Of a DNA stretch of 64,000 nucleotides, positions 1-10,364 are shown piece after piece. The DNA comes from Candidatus Mediterraneibacter pullicola. Lineage in GTDB: Bacteria > Bacillota > Clostridia > Lachnospirales > Lachnospiraceae. Below the pieces are notes generated by a model, which worked only from the letters and a program-made list of their open reading frames with translations, was not told the origin of the DNA and did not search any database. The stretch is from NCBI GenBank assembly GCA_019117065.1, contig DXAK01000045.1:98822-162821 (forward strand). The letters run 5' to 3'. Each line of letters starts with the position of its first letter. Within the stretch, counting starts at the first letter, position 1. The position numbers were made by a program, and so were the translations under genes.

Positions 1-1251
1 AAGGGGGACGCAGACGCTCCTCTTCGGGCACTCATCTTTGATTCCAAATATGATTCATACAAGGGAGTAATTGTATTCTGCCGTATAAAAGAGGGAAGTG
101 TGCGCAAAGGTACACCGATCCTTATGATGGCGACAGGAGCAAAGGCAGAAGTCGTGGAGGTCGGAACATTTGGTGCGGGACAGTTCATTCCCTGTGAGGA
201 GCTAGAGGCCGGCATGGTAGGCTATATTACAGCGAGCCTGAAAAATGTCAAAGAGACCCGTGTGGGTGACACGATCACAGATGCTTCAAGACCATGCGAG
301 AAGCCGCTGCCGGGTTATAAGAAGGTAAATCCCATGGTATACTGCGGGCTTTATCCCGCCGATGGAGCGAAGTACCCGGATCTTAGGGACGCTCTAGAGA
401 AGCTGCAGCTTAATGACGCGGCGCTCCAGTTTGAGGCGGAGACATCTGTTGCCCTCGGGTTTGGATTCCGATGCGGTTTCTTAGGGCTTCTCCATCTGGA
501 GATCATACAGGAACGTCTGGAGCGGGAGTATAATCTGGATCTTGTGACGACGGCGCCCAGCGTTATCTATAAAATACACAAGACAAACGGGGAAGCGGTT
601 GATCTGACGAACCCGACCAACATGCCGGACCCGGCGGAGATCGATTATATGGAAGAGCCAATGGTAAAAGCGGAGATTATGGTGACCTCAGAGTATATCG
701 GGGCGATCATGGATCTGTGTCAGGAGAGAAGGGGAATCTATCAGGGCATGGAGTATATCGAGGAAAAGCGTGCGGTGCTTAATTATCATCTGCCTCTTAA
801 CGAGATCATCTATGATTTCTTTGACGCGCTGAAATCCAGATCAAGGGGGTACGCATCCTTTGACTATGAGATGATGGGATATCAGAGGTCAGAACTTGTG
901 AAGCTGGATATCCTTATCAACCGGGAAGAGGTGGACGCCTTATCCTTCATTGTATTTGCAGGAAGTGCATATGAGAGGGGAAGAAGGATGTGTGAGAAAC
1001 TAAAGCAGGAGATCCCCAGACAGCTCTTTGAGATTCCGATTCAGGCGGCGATCGGCAGCAAGATCATCGCCCGTGAGACTGTGAAGGCGATGCGCAAGGA
1101 TGTGTTGGCGAAATGCTACGGCGGTGATATCTCGCGTAAGAAGAAGCTTCTGGAGAAACAGAAGGAAGGCAAGAAGCGTATGCGTCAGGTGGGAAATGTG
1201 GAGATCCCGCAGAAAGCGTTCATGAGCGTATTGAAACTGGACGACGACTGA
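1..1251 (+). CDS. lepA: Elongation factor 4 (LepA), 3' part; 5' end outside window
   Basis: LepA is a ribosome-bound translational GTPase that back-translocates or remodels stalled ribosomes. The frame is open from base 1, starting inside domain II (PLRALIFDS). The GTG at 100 in the ORF track is therefore not the true start. About 416 residues of a roughly 600-residue family are visible; the N-terminal GTPase domain lies upstream of the window. Recognisable family segments are [14 protein letters not shown] and the basic C-terminal tail with [19 protein letters not shown], which is typical of LepA and absent from EF-G. The stop codon overlaps an ATG in the hemW frame and the two genes form the common lepA-hemW pair. 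Identification is firm; only the missing 5' end limits it. Confidence 0.97.
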   Translation, partial: KGDADAPLRALIFDSKYDSYKGVIVFCRIKEGSVRKGTPILMMATGAKAEVVEVGTFGAGQFIPCEELEAGMVGYITASLKNVKETRVGDTITDASRPCEKPLPGYKKVNPMVYCGLYPADGAKYPDLRDALEKLQLNDAALQFEAETSVALGFGFRCGFLGLLHLEIIQERLEREYNLDLVTTAPSVIYKIHKTNGEAVDLTNPTNMPDPAEIDYMEEPMVKAEIMVTSEYIGAIMDLCQERRGIYQGMEYIEEKRAVLNYHLPLNEIIYDFFDALKSRSRGYASFDYEMMGYQRSELVKLDILINREEVDALSFIVFAGSAYERGRRMCEKLKQEIPRQLFEIPIQAAIGSKIIARETVKAMRKDVLAKCYGGDISRKKKLLEKQKEGKKRMRQVGNVEIPQKAFMSVLKLDDD

Positions 1252-1310
1252 TGGCGTACCGTTGCAGAATAGCGTATAGCGGTGTGTATATAAGAAAAAG
1301 AGATTTATAT

Positions 1311-2603
1311 ATGAATAAAAAAGAACTGGAACTATATGTGCATATTCCATTCTGTGTGAGGAAATGTGCCTACTGTGATTTCCTGTCGTTCCCCTCGGGG
1401 GAGCATGAGAGAGCGTCCTATGTGGATGCTCTCCTTGAGGAGATCAAAGAACAGAAAGACAATTTTAAAGATTATTTTGTGACAACAGTATTTTTAGGCG
1501 GCGGCACTCCCTCGTTATTGCGGGAGGATGACACCGCCCGTATTTTTGATGCTCTGTGGGAGAACTTTGATATTAGCAGAAGTGCAGAGATCACGCTGGA
1601 AGTGAATCCGGGAACCGTGACCGGGAAGAAAGCGGCTGTGTGGAAGGCATGCGGCATGAACCGCCTGAGCATAGGGCTTCAGTCCGTAAATGACGGGGAG
1701 CTTAAGATGCTGGGGCGCATCCATACTTTTAAGGAATTTCTAGATACATGGAGGATTGTAAGGGAGAAGGGGTTTGACAATATCAATATCGACTTGATCT
1801 CAGCCATTCCCGGCCAGACGGTGCAAAGCTGGGAGAAGACCCTGCGCACGATAGCTGAGCTGGGGGCGGAGCACATTTCGGCGTACAGTCTGATTATCGA
1901 GGAGGGAACGTCCTTTTACAGGCTGTATGGGGAAGTTCATAATTCGGATGGGGAAACCCCTGCTTCATGTGCGGAAAAGAACGGGGGAGCGTCAGGCATC
2001 CCGCCTCTTCCCGGGGAGGATGCCGAGCGAGAAATATACAAAAGTACCGGGCGCATCCTAAAGGAATACGGTTATCACAGGTACGAGATTTCCAACTATG
2101 CGAAAGAGGGATATGAGTGCCGTCATAATCTCGGCTACTGGGAGAGGAAGGAGTACCTCGGGCTTGGACTCGGGGCGTCGTCCCTGATCAGTGAACACCG
2201 CTTTCACAATACGGAGAACATGGAGCGGTATCTGCAAATATTCGGAAAACATTCCGTTCTGGCAGGAAGCGGCAGCAGGGCTACAAGCCCTCGTACATTT
2301 CCGGCGGGCGGGAATGGTACAAATCCGCAGATGCTCCCGACGGGGGCTGCCGCGGAAGATGTAGAAGCGCTTTCCGTGTCGGAACAGATGGAAGAATCCA
2401 TTTTTCTCGGCCTGCGCAAGACGGAAGGTATCTCCTGCCGTGAGTTCAGGGAAAAGTTCGGACAGACTTTGGATGAAGTATACGGGGAACAGATTCGACG
2501 TTTTGAGAAGCTCGGGCTGATGGAGAGGGAAAAGGACCGGCTTAGACTAACAGAGCGCGGGATCGATGTGAGTAATTCTATATTTGTGGAATTTATGCTG
2601 TAA
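1311..2603 (+). CDS. hemW: Radical SAM heme chaperone HemW (oxygen-independent coproporphyrinogen oxidase-like)
   Basis: HemW belongs to the radical SAM family and is thought to carry and insert heme; it is often misnamed HemN. The radical SAM cysteines are visible as CVRKCAYC near the N-terminus, within the family motif LYVHIPFC. EISNYA and HNLGYW are also typical. I prefer the ATG at 1311 (MNKKELELYV) over the ORF-track start at 1251, because family members begin just before the HIPFC motif and the extra 20 residues resemble nothing. The protein is about 430 residues, against about 380 usual. The surplus lies in two Gly/Ala/Pro/Ser-rich stretches, around bases 1938-2010 and 2262-2362, at places where relatives have short loops. 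It lies downstream of lepA and probably shares its transcript. Confidence 0.93.
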   Translation: MNKKELELYVHIPFCVRKCAYCDFLSFPSGEHERASYVDALLEEIKEQKDNFKDYFVTTVFLGGGTPSLLREDDTARIFDALWENFDISRSAEITLEVNPGTVTGKKAAVWKACGMNRLSIGLQSVNDGELKMLGRIHTFKEFLDTWRIVREKGFDNINIDLISAIPGQTVQSWEKTLRTIAELGAEHISAYSLIIEEGTSFYRLYGEVHNSDGETPASCAEKNGGASGIPPLPGEDAEREIYKSTGRILKEYGYHRYEISNYAKEGYECRHNLGYWERKEYLGLGLGASSLISEHRFHNTENMERYLQIFGKHSVLAGSGSRATSPRTFPAGGNGTNPQMLPTGAAAEDVEALSVSEQMEESIFLGLRKTEGISCREFREKFGQTLDEVYGEQIRRFEKLGLMEREKDRLRLTERGIDVSNSIFVEFML

Positions 2604-2700
2604 AATACGTCTTTAGAACATAGATAAGGTACGTTCCCGGAACTGTATCATATCGCAAAACCGTTCCGCTCTACTTCAAAGATTTGGGCGGATATAACAA

Positions 2701-2746
2701 GATAGGCTGATGTGCGACCAAAGGGTCTACATCAGCCTATCTTTAA
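2701..2746. terminator. Bidirectional terminator-like hairpin between hemW and the convergent hydrolase gene
   Basis: A perfect 13-bp inverted repeat (GATAGGCTGATGT / ACATCAGCCTATC) encloses a 15-base loop. It is followed by TTTAA on the plus strand and by TTGTTATAT on the minus strand. It sits between two convergent genes, so it can serve both. Confidence 0.7.
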
Positions 2747-2845
2747 CATCCGGCTCAAATGCTTTTCAGAACGCTCTCACTTAAAGTTTTGCTTTATGAC
2801 ACAGCCTTGGGAACTTCTTTATCCATGCCGGGGAACAAGAATCAA

Positions 2846-3727
2846 TTATTCCCGATAATCACTTCTGATAAATGGCTCGTCGATTTTCGATTCGGTCAAG
2901 AGTTTATATTTTTTAGGATGCCGGTAGGCATTGCCGAATGTTTCATGTTCACGATACTCACGCAGCTGGTCTAAATCAAGCTTGGCAATATAGATTCCTT
3001 CTTCTTCACCTGCCTGAAGAATACAGGTATCTCTTGAACCGCTTTCATCCGGCAAATAAGCAACGCCATCAAATACACTTGAGTTACCGTTGCAGTCCGG
3101 CACGGTTTCAGGGTAATTGCAGGTGGCGACAGCCAGCATATTTTCAAACGCTCTGGCGCGAAGCTGAGAAAGACGGTTTATTTCCATCGGGCAGGCATTT
3201 GGAACAAGAATAAGTTCCGCGCCTTTTAACATGAGGATTCTTGCGCTTTCGGGAAATTCTCTGTCATAACAGATCATTGCGCCTGTTTTTATTTTGCCGC
3301 AGGGTGTATCAAGTGTTGTAACATAAAAGTTTTCGCCCGGTGTCAGATTTCGTTCTACATCAAAATCACACGTATGTACTTTTGCATAAACAAATTTCAA
3401 TTCTCCGTATCTGTCAAAAAGGGCAAGTGAATTACGGGGGGAATCTTCATATTTTTCAAGGAAGGTAATTCCGATAGCCATATCAAGCTGCTTTGCAAGT
3501 CTGCCAAAAGAACTGATAAAATCGCTGTCGATAGAAATAGCGTCTTTTTTCCATTCATCAACAGGTCTGTTATAAATGTTATATCCGTTGCTCCACATTT
3601 CAGGAAACAGTGCGATGTCGGCACCGTTTTCTTTTGCCTTTTTACAGTACATGATTCCTTTTTCAAGATTTTCTTTTAGATTTTTGTAAGGTGCAATTTG
3701 CAATAATGCAATGTTTAACACGCTCAT
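2846..3727 (-). CDS. Carbon-nitrogen hydrolase (nitrilase superfamily)
   Basis: A 293-residue member of the nitrilase/amidase superfamily, which hydrolyses amide or nitrile C-N bonds. The catalytic triad is complete: Glu about 43 in FPEMW, Lys about 116 in AKVHTCDFD, and Cys about 153 in MICYDREFPE. Length and the ICYDREFPE motif fit the amidase/carbamoylase branches, but the substrate cannot be read. A ribosome site (AAAGGGG) precedes the ATG. It is the third gene of a minus-strand unit after padR and a DUF2812 gene, with only 28 bases separating it from the latter. Its codon use looks more AT-rich than the flanking genes, which may indicate transfer. The family call is secure and the specific function unknown. 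Confidence 0.9.
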   Translation of the reverse strand: MSVLNIALLQIAPYKNLKENLEKGIMYCKKAKENGADIALFPEMWSNGYNIYNRPVDEWKKDAISIDSDFISSFGRLAKQLDMAIGITFLEKYEDSPRNSLALFDRYGELKFVYAKVHTCDFDVERNLTPGENFYVTTLDTPCGKIKTGAMICYDREFPESARILMLKGAELILVPNACPMEINRLSQLRARAFENMLAVATCNYPETVPDCNGNSSVFDGVAYLPDESGSRDTCILQAGEEEGIYIAKLDLDQLREYREHETFGNAYRHPKKYKLLTESKIDEPFIRSDYRE

Positions 3728-3755
3728 TGTTTCAATTCCCCTTTCAGATTAGAAA

Positions 3756-4316
3756 TCAAACGGTATCTTTTATATTTTTTCTGCATTTCCGGTACTGATA
3801 CCCGAGAGAGCACAAAACTGTCGCATAGATAATGCACGCCACTGACAGTACAAATACAAATATTTCTGAATAAGGCGATGCGGAAAAGATATTGAACAGG
3901 AGGCTCGGGAGAAGTCCGGCTAAGAAGAGCAGGGTAAGGGGCAGTATCCGCCATCTGTATACCCGCTCGATCATATCAAGACGCGATTCGTCGTCACAGA
4001 AGATTTCTTCCTGACCATGCATCTTGGAAACCGGTTTGCGAAAATAGCTGTATCCCGCAAAATCCTGAAGGTATTCCCATCCGCAGTCGCGGAACATCTC
4101 AACATATTCGTCTTTGTGCGCCAGACCGTCAGGATTGTAATCAAGCTGGTAGATTACGTCTTCCGGCTCGCATTTTTTAAAATGGTATACACCGGCGGAT
4201 GTGACCCCGGTAAATCTCCAGCCCGTCAGGTGCTGCATGCGCAGATATGCCTCCTCCTTTTTCCACGCCGCGATGCTGAAAAAGCGGAGTTCTTTTTTCT
4301 CTTCCTTCATCTTCAT
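3756..4316 (-). CDS. DUF2812 domain membrane protein
   Basis: A 186-residue protein. The N-terminal soluble part (about residues 10-95) has the DUF2812 pattern: a FFS..AWKKEEAYL start, GWRF, and DCGWEYLQDFAGYSYFRKP. Two hydrophobic segments follow at about 124-144 and 151-172, then a short basic tail, so it should sit in the cytoplasmic membrane with the domain inside. Its ATG overlaps the padR stop by 4 bases (ATGA), so the two are translationally coupled. DUF2812 proteins are often found beside PadR-type regulators, but their role is not established. It may be a membrane-bound sensor or an anti-regulator of the PadR protein; that is inference. Confidence 0.85.
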   Translation of the reverse strand: MKMKEEKKELRFFSIAAWKKEEAYLRMQHLTGWRFTGVTSAGVYHFKKCEPEDVIYQLDYNPDGLAHKDEYVEMFRDCGWEYLQDFAGYSYFRKPVSKMHGQEEIFCDDESRLDMIERVYRWRILPLTLLFLAGLLPSLLFNIFSASPYSEIFVFVLSVACIIYATVLCSLGYQYRKCRKNIKDTV

Positions 4317-4627
4317 CTGACCTCCTTCATATTGCGGTAAAGACGTTCGATTCTCTTCATCTCGAGATCGAGGACCTGCCTGCCGAGTTCGGTGATGTGA
4401 TAGATCTTCCGTTTTTCTTCCTCGCGGACAAAACGGATCAGACCGTCCTTTTCCATCTTGGAGAGACTGCCGTACATCGTACCCGGGCTTAACAGGATCT
4501 CGCCGTCCGTCAGTTCCTCCACCTTTCGGACGATGCCGTATCCGTGCGAGTCTTCCCGCAGGCAGAGCAGGATATAGAATCCCGTTTCCGTCATCGGGAC
4601 ATAGACCTTTTTAATATGAGCATTCAT
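4313..4627 (-). CDS. PadR family transcriptional regulator
   Basis: A 104-residue winged-helix repressor of the PadR family. The family core is clear: MTETGFYILLCLREDSHGYG for helix 1, then SPGTMYGSLSKMEKDGLI for the recognition helix and wing, and EEKRKIYHITELGRQVL. It is the short PadR class without a long C-terminal dimerisation domain. The ATG is preceded by CAGGAGTGGT. Upstream lies a strong minus-strand promoter with a palindrome over the start region, so autorepression is likely. It is translationally coupled to the DUF2812 gene and presumably controls this three-gene unit. Confidence 0.92.
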   Translation of the reverse strand: MNAHIKKVYVPMTETGFYILLCLREDSHGYGIVRKVEELTDGEILLSPGTMYGSLSKMEKDGLIRFVREEEKRKIYHITELGRQVLDLEMKRIERLYRNMKEVR

Positions 4628-4671
4628 AAAACCACTCCTGTGTCAAATCGGTTTCTCGCATTTAGTGCGAT

Positions 4672-4726
4672 GTATCGTACTGCGATACTGTGATTTTAAT
4701 ATAGCACTGCGATATATATGTGTCAA
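4672..4726 (-). promoter_or_regulatory. padR promoter with operator-like palindrome
   Basis: On the minus strand, TTGACA (4721-4726), a 17-base spacer and TATATT (4698-4703) form a near-consensus sigma-A promoter. Just downstream is a perfect 6+6 palindrome, GTATCG-N5-CGATAC (4672-4688). Related TGCGAT sequence recurs at 4664-4669, and TGCGATATA lies inside the promoter spacer at 4708-4716. The placement suggests a repressor site, most simply PadR acting on its own promoter. Confidence 0.65.
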
Positions 4727-4757
4727 CATTCGATTTCTAAAAAATGTAGAAACACTG

Positions 4758-4786
4758 TTGACAAATAGAAATCCGGGTGCTATCTT
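4758..4786 (+). promoter_or_regulatory. hrcA operon promoter
   Basis: TTGACA at 4758-4763, a 17-base spacer and TATCTT at 4781-4786 give a sigma-A promoter directly before the CIRCE operator. Confidence 0.8.
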
Positions 4787-4801
4787 AATATACGAAAGGT
4801 G

Positions 4802-4828
4802 TTAGCACTCAAAACGAGGGAGTGCTAA
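4802..4828 (+). promoter_or_regulatory. CIRCE operator (HrcA binding site)
   Basis: The exact CIRCE consensus TTAGCACTC-N9-GAGTGCTAA lies between the promoter and hrcA. This is the operator of the HrcA repressor, so the hrcA-grpE-dnaK-dnaJ operon is heat-inducible and autoregulated. Confidence 0.97.
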
Positions 4829-4850
4829 TAGCGAGAAAGGAGGCAGAACT

Positions 4851-5900
4851 GTGGCGGTCGATACATCGTTGAGCGAAAGAAAACTTATCATATTAAAAGC
4901 GATCATACAGAACTACCTTGAGACCGGGGAGCCGGTCGGCTCGCGGACGCTTTCAAAATATACGGAGCTGAACTTAAGCTCCGCGACGATCCGCAACGAG
5001 ATGGCGGATCTGGAGGATCTCGGATATATTTTCCAGCCCCATACGTCAGCGGGCAGGATTCCTTCAGACAAAGGATACCGTCTCTATGTGGATATGCTGA
5101 TGGAAGAGAAAGAGCAGGAGATCACACAGCGCGAGGATGCTATGCTGGAGAAGGCTGACAAAGTGGAAAAAGTTCTTCAGCAGGCGGCGAAGGTGCTCGC
5201 CTCTAACACGAATTACGCGACCATGGTCTCATCGCCGGTCAACAGCCGTAACACTCTGAAGTTCATCCAGCTTTCACAGGTGGATGCGGAGCAGATCGTG
5301 GCGGTGATCGTGCTTGGTGGAAACGTGATTAAGAATAAGATTATCGAGGTCGGTGAAACACTAAGCAATGAAAATCTCTTAAAGCTGAATATGTTGCTCA
5401 ACACGACACTGAACGGGATGCCTATTGACCAAATCACACTGGGGCTCATCGCCAGGCTGAAAGAGCAGGCAGGTATTCACAGCGAGGTCGTCGGAAATGT
5501 ACTGGACGCCGTGGCAGAGATTATTCATGTGGAAGATGATATGAAGATCTATACCAGTGGCACGACGAACATCTTCAAGTATCCGGAACTCAGCGACAAG
5601 CAGAGCGCGCAGGAAATTATCAGTGCGTTTGAAGAAAAGCAGCAGCTTGCCGATTTGGTGACAGAGACTCTGGCCAGCGAGAACAATCACGGGATTCAAG
5701 TGTACATCGGGGACGAGGCCCCGGTTAAGACGATGAAGGATTGCAGCGTGGTGACTGCGACTTATGAACTGGGCGCGGGTATGAAGGGAACCATCGGCAT
5801 CATCGGTCCGAAACGGATGGATTATGAACATGTTATGAAGACGCTGAAGACTTTGCAAGGTGAGTTGGATGCGATATACAATAAAAACCCGAAAGAATAG
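4851..5900 (+). CDS. hrcA: Heat-inducible transcription repressor HrcA
   Basis: HrcA represses class I heat-shock genes by binding CIRCE; GroEL normally keeps it active. The 349-residue length is usual. The N-terminal winged helix is seen in LIILKAIIQNYLETGEPVGS and SSATIRNEMADLEDLGY, followed by HTSAGRIPSDKGYR. The C-terminal GAF-like and dimerisation part ends with GTIGIIGPKRMDYEHVM. A GTG start is supported by AAAGGAGG 7 bases upstream. It is the first gene of the four-gene chaperone operon, with CIRCE 22 bases before the start. Confidence 0.97.
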   Translation: MAVDTSLSERKLIILKAIIQNYLETGEPVGSRTLSKYTELNLSSATIRNEMADLEDLGYIFQPHTSAGRIPSDKGYRLYVDMLMEEKEQEITQREDAMLEKADKVEKVLQQAAKVLASNTNYATMVSSPVNSRNTLKFIQLSQVDAEQIVAVIVLGGNVIKNKIIEVGETLSNENLLKLNMLLNTTLNGMPIDQITLGLIARLKEQAGIHSEVVGNVLDAVAEIIHVEDDMKIYTSGTTNIFKYPELSDKQSAQEIISAFEEKQQLADLVTETLASENNHGIQVYIGDEAPVKTMKDCSVVTATYELGAGMKGTIGIIGPKRMDYEHVMKTLKTLQGELDAIYNKNPKE

Positions 5901-5915
5901 GAAGGTGGAAAGCTG

Positions 5916-6650
5916 GTGAGTGAAAAGATGAGCAAGGAAGATATGGTGAAGGAAGCAGTTGAGGAAGCAAAGGCAAAGGCGGCCGAGGAGGCTGTGCAGT
6001 CCGAAGAATCCGCGGATGAGTCAGAAGCGGGTGCAGCTGCGCAAGACGCTCAGGAAAAGGAAAAAGATGCAGACGCGGCCGGAGATGATGTGGACGGCGG
6101 CGACAGCGCGGAAGAAGACAGTGATGACTCTGACGATATGACAGAAGGCTCTGGGGAAGAGGATGCTTCTAAGAATGAGAAAAGGAAACTCTTCGGCAAG
6201 AAGAACAAGAAAGATAAGAAAGACGAGAAGATTGAAGAACTGACAGACCGTCTGACCCGTCAGATGGCAGAGTTTGATAATTTCCGTAAACGTACGGAAA
6301 AGGAAAAATCCCAGATGTACGAGATTGGCGCGAAGGATATCATAGAGAAGATCCTTCCGATTGTAGATAATTTCGAGCGAGGGCTCGGATCCATGAATGA
6401 AGAAGAAAAAGCGACTCCTTTTGCGGAGGGGATGGAGAAGATCTACAAGCAGCTTATGACTACGCTGGAAAGCTTAGGAGTGAAGCCCATCGATGCGGTG
6501 GGTCAGGAGTTCAATCCAGACTTCCACAACGCGGTGATGCACGTGGAGGATGAGGAACTGGACGAGAATATTATCGCTGAGGAGTTCCAGAAAGGCTACA
6601 TGTATCGTGACAGCGTCGTGAGACACAGCATGGTAAAAGTAGCAAATTAA
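5916..6650 (+). CDS. grpE: Nucleotide exchange factor GrpE
   Basis: GrpE drives ADP release from DnaK. The conserved core starts near residue 105 (KIEELTDRLTRQMAEFDNFRKRTEKEK). It continues with the long helix and the beta-wing domain (LGVKPIDAVGQEFNPDFHNAVMHVED), ending in GYMYRDSVVRHSMVKVAN. At 244 residues it is longer than usual because of an acidic, low-complexity N-terminus of about 90 residues rich in Glu, Asp and Ala, probably disordered. GTG at 5916 is taken as start (GAAGGTGG upstream); an in-frame ATG 12 bases later is an alternative. It lies 15 bases after hrcA. Confidence 0.96.
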   Translation: MSEKMSKEDMVKEAVEEAKAKAAEEAVQSEESADESEAGAAAQDAQEKEKDADAAGDDVDGGDSAEEDSDDSDDMTEGSGEEDASKNEKRKLFGKKNKKDKKDEKIEELTDRLTRQMAEFDNFRKRTEKEKSQMYEIGAKDIIEKILPIVDNFERGLGSMNEEEKATPFAEGMEKIYKQLMTTLESLGVKPIDAVGQEFNPDFHNAVMHVEDEELDENIIAEEFQKGYMYRDSVVRHSMVKVAN

Positions 6651-6685
6651 GACGGTTTTAACAATATTTAGTATAAAACAAATAA

Positions 6686-8581
<1,896 letters not shown>

Positions 8582-8608
8582 GTATCGTTTAAGTGATGTG
8601 AAACTTTC

Positions 8609-8641
8609 GGAGAAACGGGGATACCCCGGAACTATTTCTCC
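8609..8641 (+). other. Hairpin after dnaK (possible mRNA processing or attenuation element)
   Basis: GGAGAAA-CGGGG-ATA-CCCCG-GAACTA-TTTCTCC forms a two-part stem with an internal bulge. No T-tract follows, so it is more likely a 3'-end stabiliser or processing site than a terminator. Confidence 0.5.
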
Positions 8642-8656
8642 AGATAAAAAAGAGGA

Positions 8657-8692
8657 TTCTACGGGGTTGCAAAACAGCTTCGTAGAATTTTC
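8657..8692 (+). terminator. Weak terminator or attenuator between dnaK and dnaJ
   Basis: A 7-bp stem, TTCTACG / CGTAGAA, with a 17-base loop is followed by TTTTCTT. The large loop makes it weak, consistent with partial read-through into dnaJ. Confidence 0.5.
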
Positions 8693-8736
8693 TTGAGATT
8701 ATATAAAAAGCGTATGTACGCAGTAGGAGACACTTT

Positions 8737-9921
8737 ATGGCAGAGGTAAAGAGAGATTATTACGAAGTGCTCGGCGTAGGCAAGGATGCCGACGACGCAG
8801 CGATCAAAAAAGCATACCGTGTGCTCGCGAAGAGGTATCATCCGGATATGAATCCGGGGGATCAGGAGGCGGAGAAAAAATTCAAGGAAGCTTCCGAAGC
8901 GTATGCCGTTTTGAGCGATCCTGAAAAACGCCGACAGTACGACCAGTTCGGCCATGCGGCGTTTGAGGGCGGAGCAGGCGGTGCAGGCGGCTTCGGTGGA
9001 TTCGACTTCAGCGGCGCGGATTTCAGCGATATTTTCGGAGATATCTTTGGAGATTTGTTTGGAAGCTCGCGCAGAGGCGCTCGCGGCGGCAACGGGCCAA
9101 TGAAAGGTCCGAATATCAGGAAGAGCATCCGTATAACATTTGAGGAGGCTGTTTTCGGCTGTGAGAAGGAACTGGATCTGGTCTTAAAAGACCCCTGCGA
9201 AGATTGTCACGGAACAGGTGCGAAACCGGGTACTTCCCCGGAGACATGTCCGAAATGCGGCGGAAGAGGTCAGGTTGTCTATACTTCCCAATCCTTCTTC
9301 GGTACGGTTCAGAATGTGCAGACATGTCCAAATTGCGGCGGATCGGGGAAGGTCATTAAGGAGAAGTGCCCGAAATGTTCTGGAAGCGGCTATACGGCAA
9401 GCAGAAAGAAGATACAGGTGACGATTCCTGCGGGAATCGACAATGGGCAGAGTGTCCGCATCCGTGACAAAGGAGAGCCGGGCGTAAATGGCGGGCCTAG
9501 AGGCGATCTGCTCGTGGAAGTAAATGTTTCCAGACATCCGATATTCCAGAGGCAGGATGTGCACATTTTCTCCACAGTGCTGATCTCATTCGCGGTGGCC
9601 GCGCTTGGCGGCGATGTACGGATTCCGACGGTGGACGGAGATGTGATATACACCGTGAAGCCGGGAACAAAAACGGATACAAAAGTGCGTCTGAAAGGAA
9701 AGGGCGTTCCATCGCTTCGCAATTCGCAGGTCAGAGGTGACCATTATGTGACGCTTGTCATCCAGACGCCGGAAAGATTGAGCGCGGAAGCGAAGGAAGC
9801 GCTACGCAAGTTCGACGAGTTGACAGGAAATACCCTCCGGCAGACTGCAGGGGCAGAGAAACCGGAAAAGAAGAAAAAGAAAGGCTTCATGGATAAAGTA
9901 AAAGAGGCCTTTGAGGAATAA
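8737..9921 (+). CDS. dnaJ: Co-chaperone DnaJ (Hsp40)
   Basis: A 394-residue class I J-protein that delivers substrates to DnaK and stimulates its ATPase. The domains are in order: J domain with the HPD motif in [10 protein letters not shown]; a Gly/Phe-rich linker ([14 protein letters not shown]); a zinc-binding region with four CXXCXGXG repeats ([32 protein letters not shown]); and the C-terminal substrate-binding part. The lysine-rich tail [17 protein letters not shown] is commonly seen in clostridial DnaJ. It is the last gene of the operon, followed by a terminator. Confidence 0.97.
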   Translation: MAEVKRDYYEVLGVGKDADDAAIKKAYRVLAKRYHPDMNPGDQEAEKKFKEASEAYAVLSDPEKRRQYDQFGHAAFEGGAGGAGGFGGFDFSGADFSDIFGDIFGDLFGSSRRGARGGNGPMKGPNIRKSIRITFEEAVFGCEKELDLVLKDPCEDCHGTGAKPGTSPETCPKCGGRGQVVYTSQSFFGTVQNVQTCPNCGGSGKVIKEKCPKCSGSGYTASRKKIQVTIPAGIDNGQSVRIRDKGEPGVNGGPRGDLLVEVNVSRHPIFQRQDVHIFSTVLISFAVAALGGDVRIPTVDGDVIYTVKPGTKTDTKVRLKGKGVPSLRNSQVRGDHYVTLVIQTPERLSAEAKEALRKFDELTGNTLRQTAGAEKPEKKKKKGFMDKVKEAFEE

Positions 9922-9937
9922 GAAAGAAATTTACATC

Positions 9938-9994
9938 AAAAGATCTCTGAAGAAATGGAGGCATATTTTGCCACGGTTTCTCCGGGGATCTTTT
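9938..9994 (+). terminator. Terminator after dnaJ
   Basis: AAAAGATC ... GATCTTTT forms the base of an extended stem that also pairs GAAGAAA with the TTTCTCC region, ending in TTTT. It lies 16 bases after the dnaJ stop. Confidence 0.7.
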
Positions 9995-10324
9995 GTACAA
10001 TTATAAATGATTTTTGTCTATTCTGTCGGATTGTTTTTCCTTTTTCTGTATGTTATTCTCTGTTTACGGATACGGACGGAGTTCTTGTCGTCCGGCCATT
10101 CATGTCGTGATGTCTTCTCATTTTCGGAAGTTCCTTTCGGAACAGTTACCCGGTAATGAACAAAACCCTGCAGTTTTGAATTCATCAGCACCCTGATGCT
10201 TTATCTGCCGGTTGGAGTACAAAGGAGGGAAATATATGAAAATATTCTGAAAAAAATACGGTAGAATATGGTGTCCGTTTTATTGGACATGTGGAAATGT
10301 ATAATAAAAAAAGTAAGATTGTTG
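9995..10324 (+). other. Long non-coding region before recA with three consecutive hairpins
   Basis: No convincing gene is seen. The 60-codon ORF at 10014 has no ribosome site and no recognisable sequence. Three short perfect hairpins follow one another: GTTCC-tttc-GGAAC (10130-10143), CAAAAC-N6-GTTTTG (10161-10178) and CATCAG-cacc-CTGATG (10183-10198). After them come a strong ribosome site (AAAGGAGGG at 10222) and ATG at 10237 that opens only a four-codon frame (MKIF, then stop). This could be a structured leader or the decayed remnant of a gene. Confidence 0.4.
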
Positions 10325-10364
10325 TTGACATTTGATAAGTGGTATAATACTATAATACCAGATG

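Noticed and set aside
10014-10196. 60-residue plus-strand ORF before recA
   Set aside because: No ribosome site, no recognisable sequence, and it runs through three hairpins.
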